From assembly GCA_019322455.1 (NCBI GenBank), contig JAHWIT010000056.1, forward strand, positions 1 through 12,304: a stretch of DNA of 12,304 nucleotides, read 5' to 3'. Made by a program: the position numbers and the translations under genes. This DNA is from Candidatus Woesearchaeota archaeon. Its GTDB lineage: Archaea; Nanobdellota; Nanobdellia; Woesearchaeales; WJKL01. Within the stretch, counting starts at the first letter, position 1. Every line of letters starts with the position of its first letter. A model generated the notes under the pieces. That model made no database searches and was not told the origin of the DNA. It worked only from the letters and a program-made list of their open reading frames with translations. Shown here in pieces: positions 6,136 to 12,304 of this stretch.

Positions 6136-6732
6136 ATGACGAAAGAAATTTGGATGTGCAGGCATGGGCAAAGTTATTATAACCTATGGGAATGGGTGCA
6201 AGGCCAGAAGCATTCAAGATTAACACAATTAGGAATAAATCAAGCTCATGATTTAGGACATGAATTAAGAAATGAAAGATTTGACAGGATTTTGGGCAGT
6301 GACCGTGGAAGAGCAATAGAAACACAATTAACAATTGTTGCACATTTATTTTATGTTCCAAAGAGAGAATATACACCTGATTTAAGAGAACGCGGATACG
6401 GGCATATGCAAGGAATGAGTTACAAAGAAGCTGGAATAGACAAATATGCTGAAGCAGAATTATATCCTATTGATCAAGAAGGAATATTTTATGATATTGA
6501 ACCACTAAAGAGTGTTAGAAAAAGAACAAAAAGAATTAAAGAAAGGATTATAAAGAGCAAGGATAAAAAGACCTTAATAGTGGCTCATGAATGGATAAAC
6601 AGTTATTTGATGAATGAATTATTGGAAGAGGAGATAAGCAAAGAAACATTCCATGCACAAAAAAATTGTGCAGTAAGTTATTTTAGATTAGGAAAAAACG
6701 GAAAGGTTTTGGAATATAAAATAGCAGCATAA
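6136..6732 (+). CDS. Histidine phosphatase superfamily (phosphoglycerate mutase-like) protein
   Basis: This 198-aa protein has the full active-site set of the histidine phosphatase superfamily: the RHG motif at residues 9-11 with H10 as phosphate acceptor, R59 in SDRGRAIET, an acid in LRERGYG (E85 is the likely proton donor), and the second His, H151, in VAHEW. Length and order match stand-alone cytoplasmic phosphatases. The family removes phosphate from sugars, nucleotides, phosphoglycerate or proteins, and the substrate cannot be told from sequence. The kinase-like gene follows after 9 nt, which suggests a paired phosphorylation/dephosphorylation or salvage role. The GAPDH gene is close but convergent, so a link to glycolysis is only a guess. 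ATG 6136 is chosen because the beta strand before RHG starts at once. Confidence 0.85.
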   Translation: MTKEIWMCRHGQSYYNLWEWVQGQKHSRLTQLGINQAHDLGHELRNERFDRILGSDRGRAIETQLTIVAHLFYVPKREYTPDLRERGYGHMQGMSYKEAGIDKYAEAELYPIDQEGIFYDIEPLKSVRKRTKRIKERIIKSKDKKTLIVAHEWINSYLMNELLEEEISKETFHAQKNCAVSYFRLGKNGKVLEYKIAA

Positions 6733-6741
6733 AAATAGAAA

Positions 6742-7710
6742 ATGAAGAACAAAATTAAAGAATTTATAGAGAAACATAGAGAGATTTTTGGAGATGGTAA
6801 TATTTTAATTGAAAAGCTACCTTGGGGTGCTTGGAATTTTAATTACAAGGTTACTATTAATGACAAACATTATGTTTTTAAGATTTACAGCAGATTAAGA
6901 AGATATGGTTATTTTACAAATAAAAGCGAGAGAGAATATAAGGCTTTGAGATTTGTAGAAAATTTAAGAATTGCGCCAAGGGTTATAATATTTGATAATA
7001 GCAAAGAAATTTTCAAACGTGATGTTTTGGTTTATGAGTATATTGAAGGCAGTTCATTGAAAAAAGAAACAGATGACATTAAAAAGACAGCAGAGATATT
7101 AGCAAAGCTTCATTCTATGGAAACTGATAAAATAGATTTTTTAGAGAAGAATGAAAATTCATTAAAAGAACAATTTGAAGAAATAATAAATGAATTTAAA
7201 AGCTATAAAAGAAAGAGAAATAAAAATATTGAGTTATTGCCTGAATTAGAAAGATTCATTAAAAGTTTAGAATTAATAAAAGCAGAATTAACATTTAAAC
7301 CAAGAATTGTGCATGCAGATTTAGTTCCAAATAATATAATAAAAAAGGAAGAGGTTAAATTAATTGACTGGCAAGGAACGCATGTGGGAGATCCTGCTTT
7401 TGACTGCTGGGCTTTTACTTCTGATATATTTAATTGGTGGGATTGGAAGGATACTTTAACAGGAAAACAAAAAGAAATATTTTGGAAGAGATATTTAGAA
7501 TTAACAGAAGATAAAGATATTAAAAAAAGAATTGAGATTAAAGAACCATTCTATTATATGAAGATACTGCTTTATTCTCTAAATAAACGTAGTGATTATA
7601 AAGCTGATAGACTGCCTGAAGAGATAACTAAAGGAAGGGAACATCATCTTGAAAAATATTATAAGATAATAGAGCTGTGTTTTGATAATCTAAGGAAATT
7701 AATAAAATAA
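6742..7710 (+). CDS. APH/choline kinase-type phosphotransferase
   Basis: The 322-aa protein has the protein-kinase-like fold of the aminoglycoside phosphotransferase/choline kinase family. Visible features are a nucleotide-binding N-lobe (WGAWNFNYKV at 28-37, K47 in YVFKIYS, E65), the hinge-like VLVYEYIEGSSL, the catalytic loop HADLVPNN (H191, D193, N198) and the metal-binding D209 in LIDWQGTHVGDPAFD. Members phosphorylate small molecules such as choline, ethanolamine, sugars, homoserine or antibiotics; the WQGTHVGDPAFD segment is common in the sugar/choline-type branch, but the substrate is open. It lies 9 nt after the histidine phosphatase gene and probably shares its mRNA. Its stop is two bases from the stop of the convergent GAPDH gene, leaving no room for separate terminators. 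Confidence 0.8.
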   Translation: MKNKIKEFIEKHREIFGDGNILIEKLPWGAWNFNYKVTINDKHYVFKIYSRLRRYGYFTNKSEREYKALRFVENLRIAPRVIIFDNSKEIFKRDVLVYEYIEGSSLKKETDDIKKTAEILAKLHSMETDKIDFLEKNENSLKEQFEEIINEFKSYKRKRNKNIELLPELERFIKSLELIKAELTFKPRIVHADLVPNNIIKKEEVKLIDWQGTHVGDPAFDCWAFTSDIFNWWDWKDTLTGKQKEIFWKRYLELTEDKDIKKRIEIKEPFYYMKILLYSLNKRSDYKADRLPEEITKGREHHLEKYYKIIELCFDNLRKLIK

Positions 7711-7712
7711 AA

Positions 7713-8723
7713 TTATTTCATCATAACCTTAATCATATCAATCATTCTGCAGCTGTAACCATATTCGTTGTCGTACCAGCCTAAAATTTTAACTAGTTTT
7801 CCTTCAATAACATTTGTGCTTAATGAATCAAAGATAACTGAATGTGGATTTCCAATTATATCTGAACTTACTATTGGTTCTTCTGTATATTCAAGGATTC
7901 CTTTTAATTCCTTTTTTGCTGCTGCTTTAAATAATTTATTTATTTCTTCTGTTGTTGTTTCTTTTTCTACTTCGCATACAAAGTCTGTTACACTGCCTGT
8001 GATAACAGGAACTCTTATTGCAATACCATCTAGTTTTCCTTTTAGAGCTGGGATTGTCTCTGTCACTGCTTTTGCAGCTCCTGTTGTTGTAGGCACAATG
8101 TTATGAGCAGCTGCTCTTCCTCTTCTTGGATCTTTGTGATGAGGGGCATCAACTAATCTTTGATCAGCTGTATAAGCATGAATTGTTGTTAATAATCCTC
8201 TTTTAATCTTCAGATTATCATTTAATACCTTAACCATTGGAGCTGTGCAGTTTGTTGTACAACTTGCATTGCTAACTATATCTTCTCCTTTATAGATATC
8301 ATTATTTACTCCCATAACTAATGTTTTAACTGGTTCTTCTCCTACATCACATTTGCAAGGAGCTGAAACAAGAACTTTTTTTGCTCCTGCTGTTAAATGC
8401 AGAGAGGCTCCTTTTCTAGTTGCAAAGAAACCAGTTGATTCAACAACAACATCAACATTTAGATCTTTCCATGGAAGTTTTGATGGATCTTTTTCTGCTA
8501 ATGCTTTTATTTTTTTGTTATTAATTATTAATTCATTATCTGTTGCTTGTATTTTTCCATTAAATCTTCCTTGTGCAGAATCATACTTGAATAGATATGC
8601 TAATGTTTTGTTATCTGTTAGATCATTTACAGCAACAAACTCAATATCTTTATCATTTAGTCCTGCTTTTAGAACCATTCTTCCTATTCTTCCAAATCCA
8701 TTAATTGCAACTTTTATAGCCAT
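7713..8723 (-). CDS. gap: Type I (bacterial-like) glyceraldehyde-3-phosphate dehydrogenase
   Basis: The 336-aa protein is a classical phosphorylating GAPDH: the Rossmann motif NGFGRIGR (8-15), catalytic C155 in SNASCTTNCTAP, H182 in TTIHAYT, HKDPRRGRAAAHN, and the C-terminal GWYDNEYGYS. D34 in VNDLTD, at the end of the second strand, favours NAD over NADP. A two-Cys stretch (PCKCDVGEEP) sits before the catalytic domain. Most archaea use an unrelated type II GAPDH, so transfer from bacteria is likely in the lineage. I chose ATG 8723: a GAGGTG ribosome binding site lies 6 nt upstream, and the alternative GTG at 8732 falls inside it. It follows hydA after 67 nt with hairpins between, so it may end the hydrogenase operon and supply NADH to it. 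Confidence 0.95.
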   Translation of the reverse strand: MAIKVAINGFGRIGRMVLKAGLNDKDIEFVAVNDLTDNKTLAYLFKYDSAQGRFNGKIQATDNELIINNKKIKALAEKDPSKLPWKDLNVDVVVESTGFFATRKGASLHLTAGAKKVLVSAPCKCDVGEEPVKTLVMGVNNDIYKGEDIVSNASCTTNCTAPMVKVLNDNLKIKRGLLTTIHAYTADQRLVDAPHHKDPRRGRAAAHNIVPTTTGAAKAVTETIPALKGKLDGIAIRVPVITGSVTDFVCEVEKETTTEEINKLFKAAAKKELKGILEYTEEPIVSSDIIGNPHSVIFDSLSTNVIEGKLVKILGWYDNEYGYSCRMIDMIKVMMK

Positions 8724-8729
8724 ATTAAA

Positions 8730-8735
8730 CACCTC
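8730..8735 (-). promoter_or_regulatory. Ribosome binding site of the GAPDH gene
   Basis: GAGGTG on the minus strand, 6 nt before ATG 8723, is the one good Shine-Dalgarno sequence in the window. It fixes the start codon and shows the gene is read from a leadered or polycistronic mRNA, unlike the leaderless genes around it. Confidence 0.75.
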
Positions 8736-8754
8736 AAAATTTTCTTAAATTTTG
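8735..8754 (-). other. Hairpin just before the GAPDH ribosome binding site
   Basis: CAAAATTT and AAATTTTG form an 8-bp perfect stem with a 4-nt loop. One foot touches the GAGGTG site, so folding could affect GAPDH translation. The stem is A-T rich and weak. Confidence 0.45.
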
Positions 8755-8755
8755 T

Positions 8756-8789
8756 GGTGCCAGAAATTTCGTAGAAATTTCTCAGCACC
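8756..8789 (-). other. Strong hairpin between hydA and GAPDH
   Basis: AGAAATTTC and GAAATTTCT pair perfectly around a 3-nt loop, and below a small internal loop GGTGC pairs with GCACC, giving about 14 base pairs. It begins 2 nt after the hydA stop. Possible roles are partial termination, an mRNA processing site or protection of the hydrogenase mRNA end. There is no downstream U-tract, so a bacterial-type terminator is unlikely. Confidence 0.65.
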
Positions 8790-8790
8790 T

Positions 8791-10461
8791 CTATAATTTT
8801 CTTTTATAATATTTTGTATGTAAAAGTTTTTCAGCTTTCTTACTTAAAGGTTTATCTAAGAATTCTTTATAAATTTTTTGTACAATTGGATTTTGATGTG
8901 ATTTTCTTAAAGGCAATTTTCTATCTTGTTTGTAGATTGCCTGCATTCTTTTTTGTAGGATTTCTTTTGTTGAGGGAATGGGCTGGCCTCCTCCTCCAAT
9001 ACAACCTCCAGGACATGCCATTATTTCAATAAAATGATAATCCTTTTTTCTTTCTAATAATTTTCTTGCATTAGCATGACCATTTGCACATGCAAATTTA
9101 ATTTTAGTGCCATTAATATTTATTGTTCCATGTTTTATTCCATCCATACCTCTAATTTCTTTAAATTCTAGTTTTGGAATTGTTTTTCCTGTTGCTAATT
9201 CATAAGCTGTTCTTAATGCAGCTTCCATTACTCCGCCTGTTGCTCCAAACATTGCTCCTGCTCCTGTTGAAATACCTAAAGCAGGATCAAATTCTTCATC
9301 TTTTAATTTTTTAAAATTAATATTAAAATGTTTGATTAATCTTGCTGCTTCTCTTGTAGTTAGTACATAATCAACATCACTTTTTAATTCAGGTCTTGTT
9401 GATTCGAATTTTTTAGCTGTGCAAGGCATTACTGAAACAACAATAATTTTTTGCCTTGGAATTTCTGATTTTTTTGCATAATATGTTTTTGTTAATATTC
9501 CAAGCATTTCATGAGGGCTTTTGCATGTTGACATATTTGGAATTATATCATGATAAAAATGCTCCATAAATTTTATCCATGCAGGACAGCATGTTGTTAA
9601 CATTGGAAATGGCCCACCTTTTTTTATTCTCTCTAAGAGTTCAGAAGCTTCTTCCATTATTGTCATGTCTGCTCCTAAATCAGTATCAAATATTTTATTA
9701 AAACCACATTTTTTTAGTGCAGCAACCATCTTTCCTGTAACTAATGTTCCTGGTTCTAGATCAAATTCTTCTCCTAAAGAGGCTCTTATAGAAGGAGCTG
9801 TCTGCACAACAACATGTTTTTTCTTATCTTTAAGAACTTTTAAAACTTCCTGCAAGTGTTCACGTTCACTAATCGCTCCAACAGGACATGCTGCAATGCA
9901 TTGTCCGCATTTTGTGCAGTATATATCATAAAGATTCTTTTCAAAATAAGGGGTAACGTGCTCATGATGAGCTCTGCTAGCAAAATCAATTGCCCATGTT
10001 GCCTGGACATCTGCACAAACTTGGACGCATCTTCCGCAGTTGATGCATAGATTGTTGTCTCTTAATACAGCTGCTCCTAATTCTGCTTTGTATTTTCTTG
10101 TGGGTTGAAATCTTATCTCTTTTACTCTAAGATCTGAGATTATTTTGCATAAATCATGCTCTTTATTTTCTATCATACATGCTTTTGTATGTTCTGACAT
10201 TAATAATTCTGCATTAACTCTTCTTGCTCTTTCTACTCTTTTTGAGTTAGTTATTAGTTTCATTCCTTCTTTAGGATATGTTGAACAAGAAGTTACTAAT
10301 TTTCCATCTATTTCAACTAAGCATAATCTGCATCTTGCTTCAGGCTTAAGGCCTTCTTGATAGCAGATGCGAGGAACTTCTATTCTATTATCTTCTAGAT
10401 TTAATAATAATGATTTCTTTGGATCTACATTAATTGTTTTTTTATCAACGATTATTTGCAT
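8791..10461 (-). CDS. hydA: [FeFe] hydrogenase catalytic subunit (trimeric HydABC type)
   Basis: The 556-aa protein reduces protons or oxidises H2 at the H-cluster. In order: a [2Fe-2S] domain (C33, C44, C47, C59); a degenerate His-Cys cluster site (H91, C95, C105); two [4Fe-4S] sites (CINCGRC with C149; CTKCGQC with C192); the H-cluster domain with TTCCPAW (C291, C292), PCTAKKFE (C347) and ACPGGCIGGGG (C483, C487); and the small-subunit tail (SHQNP, LLHTKYY). The acidic pair in MEEASEL and the Ser in NMSTCKSP, parts of the proton path, are present, so it should be active. It lacks the extra C-terminal [2Fe-2S] domain of Thermotoga HydA. I start at ATG 10461 (MQIIVDKK), where the ferredoxin fold begins; TTG 10506 or ATG 10503 would add residues overlapping a hairpin. 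The HydEFG maturases are not in the window. Confidence 0.93.
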   Translation of the reverse strand: MQIIVDKKTINVDPKKSLLLNLEDNRIEVPRICYQEGLKPEARCRLCLVEIDGKLVTSCSTYPKEGMKLITNSKRVERARRVNAELLMSEHTKACMIENKEHDLCKIISDLRVKEIRFQPTRKYKAELGAAVLRDNNLCINCGRCVQVCADVQATWAIDFASRAHHEHVTPYFEKNLYDIYCTKCGQCIAACPVGAISEREHLQEVLKVLKDKKKHVVVQTAPSIRASLGEEFDLEPGTLVTGKMVAALKKCGFNKIFDTDLGADMTIMEEASELLERIKKGGPFPMLTTCCPAWIKFMEHFYHDIIPNMSTCKSPHEMLGILTKTYYAKKSEIPRQKIIVVSVMPCTAKKFESTRPELKSDVDYVLTTREAARLIKHFNINFKKLKDEEFDPALGISTGAGAMFGATGGVMEAALRTAYELATGKTIPKLEFKEIRGMDGIKHGTININGTKIKFACANGHANARKLLERKKDYHFIEIMACPGGCIGGGGQPIPSTKEILQKRMQAIYKQDRKLPLRKSHQNPIVQKIYKEFLDKPLSKKAEKLLHTKYYKRKL

Positions 10462-10497
10462 TTTGTTAGTTGTGTGGTTACACTTTTGTCTTGGGTG

Positions 10498-10519
10498 GCG
10501 CATCAATTTAGTTGTGCGC
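10498..10519 (-). other. GC-rich hairpin upstream of hydA
   Basis: On the minus-strand mRNA, GCGCACAA pairs with TTG and TGCGC around the loop CTAAA, with one bulged A, giving 8 base pairs. It stands out in such AT-rich DNA. It covers the alternative upstream hydA starts (10503 and 10506), which favours the ATG at 10461. Confidence 0.5.
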
Positions 10520-10534
10520 TAAAGGGGAGGATCT

Positions 10535-10559
10535 AAGTATTTAGCGAAGCTAAATACTT
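10535..10559 (-). other. Perfect 11-bp hairpin over the hydB stop codon
   Basis: AAGTATTTAGC and GCTAAATACTT pair fully around a 3-nt loop. The hydB stop (TAG) lies inside the first arm on the mRNA. It may be a processing or stability element that sets the ratio of HydB to HydA. Confidence 0.65.
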
Positions 10560-11668
10560 TTACACTTTGCTTCAAATTCTTTTCTGAAATATTTTAATGC
10601 ATTAAGGACATGCACAGTTGCAGTTTGTCCTAAACCACAAAAGGATGTTTCTTTTATTACTTCAGCTAATTCCTGTAAAGTTAGTAAATCTTTTTTTGTT
10701 GTGTTTCCCAATGAGATATTTTGCAGTAAGGCAAGAATTCTCATTGTTCCTTCTCTGCATGGTGTGCATTTTCCGCATGATTCAAATTCAAAAAATTTTG
10801 CAATGTTTGTTGCTATATCAACAATAGATCTTGTTTCATCAACTGCAATTATTGTACCTGCTCCATGCATACATTCTTTTCCACAGATTGATTCTGGAGT
10901 TAAAGGAATATCACAATGAGGCATACAGCCGCCAAAACAGCCAAAATAAATAGCTTTTATCTTATTTTTAGGCTTGCCCATTTCAATTAGTTTGCATAAC
11001 TTTGTTCCTAATGGAATTTCATATAATCCGGGATTTGTAACATCGCCTGACAAGGAATATAATCTTAGATTAGGATTCCAATTATCAAACAGAATTGCTA
11101 ATGGAATATTTGCTAATGTTTCTACATTATTAAGAACAGTTGGCTTGCCAAATAATCCTTTTGTTGTTGGATATGGGGGCTTAATTCTTGGATGGCCTCT
11201 TTTGCCTTGAATTGATTCTAATATTGCTGTTTCTTCTCCGCAAACATATGCTCCTTGCCCTAAAATTATGTTGATGTTTGTCTTGGATTTTGTTTTTTTG
11301 ATAATATCTTTAATTACTTTTTTTAGTTTATTTTCTAAATATTCATATTCTCCTCTAAGATAGATATAAGCTTGTTTTGCTCCAACTGCATAAGCTGCAA
11401 TAAGAATTCCTTCAATAACTGCTTCTGGATTACTTTTTAGAATAAATTTATCTTTAAAAGTTCCTGGTTCTCCTTCATCTGCATTGCAGATTACATATTT
11501 TTCTTTTCCAGGAGCATTTAAAACCATTTCCCATTTTAATCCTGTTGGAAAACCTCCTCCACCTCTTCCTGTTAAATTTTTTTTCTTAATTAAGTTAATA
11601 ATTCCTTTTTGGCCAAGCTTTAATGCTTTTTTATAGGCTTTTTGATTTGTTTTTTTCAGGATTTGCAT
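10550..11668 (-). CDS. hydB: NuoF-like NADH/FMN subunit of the hydrogenase, minimal form
   Basis: The 372-aa protein is the NAD(H)- and FMN-binding subunit. It shows the NADH loop GRGGGGFPTG (34-43), the FMN region NADEGEPGTFKD (62-73), CGEETAILESIQG (143-155) with RGHPRIKPP, and the [4Fe-4S] site C288-GK-C291-TP-C294 with C334. It should pass electrons between NADH and HydC/HydA in the cytoplasm. Bifurcating HydB proteins (about 600 aa) have an N-terminal thioredoxin-like [2Fe-2S] domain and a C-terminal 2[4Fe-4S] domain; both are absent, and the N-terminus is short even for NuoF. The short start is firm because an in-frame TAA lies one codon upstream of the ATG. It overlaps hydC by 13 nt, so the two are coupled. 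Simple NADH-linked H2 production is a more likely role than ferredoxin-dependent bifurcation. Confidence 0.93.
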   Translation of the reverse strand: MQILKKTNQKAYKKALKLGQKGIINLIKKKNLTGRGGGGFPTGLKWEMVLNAPGKEKYVICNADEGEPGTFKDKFILKSNPEAVIEGILIAAYAVGAKQAYIYLRGEYEYLENKLKKVIKDIIKKTKSKTNINIILGQGAYVCGEETAILESIQGKRGHPRIKPPYPTTKGLFGKPTVLNNVETLANIPLAILFDNWNPNLRLYSLSGDVTNPGLYEIPLGTKLCKLIEMGKPKNKIKAIYFGCFGGCMPHCDIPLTPESICGKECMHGAGTIIAVDETRSIVDIATNIAKFFEFESCGKCTPCREGTMRILALLQNISLGNTTKKDLLTLQELAEVIKETSFCGLGQTATVHVLNALKYFRKEFEAKCKSI

Positions 11669-12066
11669 TTTTTAATTATAGATTCTAATTTTTCTTTTGT
11701 CAGTTTTGTGTAAGGTTTTCCATTCAATAGCATAGCTGGAGGTTCATCACAACAACCAATACAAGAACAGATATGCAGAGAGAATTTTTTGTCTTTAGTT
11801 GTTTGTCTTGATTTTATCTTTAGTTTTTTCTCTAGAAATTTTATCAAATCTAAAGAACCATTTAGATAACAAGAAGGATTATTGCAGATTTCAATAATAT
11901 ACTTTCCTTGAGGTTTTGTATGCAATTTTACATAGAATGTAGCAACACCATAAATAACTGATAAAGGAATTCCTGTTTTTTTATTTATTTTTCTAATTGC
12001 TTTTTCAGAAATATGTCCTTGTTTTTTTTGGATTTTTCTTAGTTCTGTTAGCAATAAATTTGACAT
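11656..12066 (-). CDS. hydC: NuoE-like [2Fe-2S] subunit of the hydrogenase
   Basis: The 136-aa protein is the thioredoxin-fold [2Fe-2S] subunit that joins the flavin subunit in HydABC and in complex I. It has the helical N-terminal part (KKQGHISEKAIRKI, then GIPLSVIYGVATFY at 32-45) and the four ligands in two pairs, C61/C66 (CNNPSC) and C102/C106 (CIGCC), followed by DEPPAM. The length is shorter than the usual 155-165 residues, mainly at the N-terminus. It is the first gene of the operon, with a TATA box about 44 nt before the ATG, so the mRNA has a short leader of perhaps 15-20 nt. Its last codons overlap hydB. The gene order hydC-hydB-hydA is the one common in bacteria. Confidence 0.93.
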   Translation of the reverse strand: MSNLLLTELRKIQKKQGHISEKAIRKINKKTGIPLSVIYGVATFYVKLHTKPQGKYIIEICNNPSCYLNGSLDLIKFLEKKLKIKSRQTTKDKKFSLHICSCIGCCDEPPAMLLNGKPYTKLTKEKLESIIKKCKS

Positions 12067-12105
12067 TAATATTCACACTCTTTTTATTAATTCTATTAAG
12101 TTCTA

Positions 12106-12114
12106 TTATATATA
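12106..12114 (-). promoter_or_regulatory. TATA box of the hydCBA operon
   Basis: TATATATAA on the minus strand, preceded by ACCAAAACC as a possible TFB element, is centred about 44 nt before the hydC ATG. This implies a short 5' leader, unlike most genes here. It shares its intergenic region with a divergent gene. Confidence 0.6.
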
Positions 12115-12148
12115 GGTTTTGGTTGATTAGAGATGAAAAATCATGAAA

Positions 12149-12159
12149 TTTTATAAATA
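12149..12159 (+). promoter_or_regulatory. Possible TATA box of the gene at 12187
   Basis: TTTTATAAATA is centred about 33 nt before the ATG at 12187. A second TATA-like word at 12178-12185 (in TGAAAACTTATAAA) is too close to that ATG to drive it, and would fit a start further downstream. Confidence 0.4.
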
Positions 12160-12186
12160 ACCGTAATTATTTGAAAACTTATAAAA

Positions 12187-12304
12187 ATGATAACTTGGAG
12201 TGATTTTAAAAACTGGACATTGCAATTTGTGGATTCTGCTAAATTATATAGGGGGCCGGATGGTAGAATATGGAGTGATGAAACAAAAAAGTATATAGAA
12301 GACC
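12187..12304 (+). CDS. Start of an unrecognised gene, cut by the window end
   Basis: Thirty-nine codons are visible before the window ends, opening MITWSDFKNWTLQF and continuing through KLYRGPDGRIWSDETKKY. The residue mix looks like a true soluble protein, with Trp, Gly-Pro turns and charged residues, and no signal peptide. I do not recognise it. It is divergent from the hydrogenase operon across a 120-bp gap containing both promoters. There is no ribosome binding site before the ATG. Later in-frame starts (TTG 12220, GTG 12229) cannot be excluded. Confidence 0.5.
   Translation, partial: MITWSDFKNWTLQFVDSAKLYRGPDGRIWSDETKKYIED

Noticed and set aside
8724..8732. Start of GAPDH at GTG 8732
   Set aside because: That GTG overlaps the GAGGTG ribosome binding site of ATG 8723, and GAPDH proteins begin just before the IKVAINGFGRIGR strand.
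7768..8748. Plus-strand open frames opposite the GAPDH gene
   Set aside because: They are shadows of a highly conserved enzyme gene on the other strand.
8756..8789. Bacterial-type intrinsic terminator after hydA
   Set aside because: The stem is strong but no U-tract follows it on the minus strand, and the next gene has a ribosome binding site that needs an upstream transcript.
10462..10506. Start of hydA at TTG 10506 or ATG 10503
   Set aside because: The added residues (MRHPRQKCNHTTNK) fit no hydrogenase domain, and the region forms a GC-rich hairpin. ATG 10461 begins the ferredoxin fold directly and opens MQI like HydB.
1..12304. tRNA, rRNA or CRISPR array
   Set aside because: No T-loop-like GGTTCRANNCC word with cloverleaf context, no rRNA-like conserved blocks and no regularly spaced repeats were found by eye on either strand.

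Overview
The window looks like a piece of a small-genome archaeon, most likely of the DPANN group (Woesearchaeota/Pacearchaeota type). The DNA is very AT-rich. Starts are usually preceded, about 25-30 nt upstream, by an archaeal TATA box with no ribosome binding site, which suggests leaderless mRNAs. The gene mix (a bacterial-type [FeFe] hydrogenase, a type I GAPDH, DPANN-like hypothetical families) fits that group. The lineage is inferred; no rRNA or universal marker gene is present.

Layout. 1-900 (+): the 3' end of a nucleotidyltransferase gene, a coupled 66-aa gene, and a separate 69-aa charged protein with its own promoter. 903-1403 (-): first member (A) of a three-member paralogous family of unknown function. 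1413-1687: gene-free. 1688-4722: a divergent pair for the cell surface, namely a lipoprotein with a Cys-rich region and a C25 (gingipain-like) peptidase domain on -, and a secreted beta-rich protein on +. 4766-5993 (-): paralogues C and B with a 4-nt overlap, then a short coding frame whose start looks broken. An 18-bp perfect direct repeat lies at the start of A and at the end of B. Removing the 3.5 kb between the copies would rebuild a C-B-A operon with overlapping stop and start codons.

6136-7710 (+): a histidine phosphatase and an APH/choline-kinase-type phosphotransferase, probably one operon. 7713-12066 (-): hydC-hydB-hydA followed by GAPDH, possibly one transcription unit. HydC (NuoE-like), HydB (NuoF-like) and HydA ([FeFe] hydrogenase with an intact H-cluster site) should pass electrons between NAD(H) and protons/H2. 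GAPDH next door makes NADH in glycolysis, so the cluster reads as a fermentative module in which glycolytic NADH is reoxidised by H2 release. HydB is cut down to the flavin core and lacks the extra iron-sulfur domains of bifurcating HydB proteins; in HydA the site of one N-terminal [4Fe-4S] cluster is degenerate. Tandem RNA hairpins sit in the hydB-hydA gap and the hydA-GAPDH gap. 12187-12304 (+): start of a divergent gene cut by the window edge.
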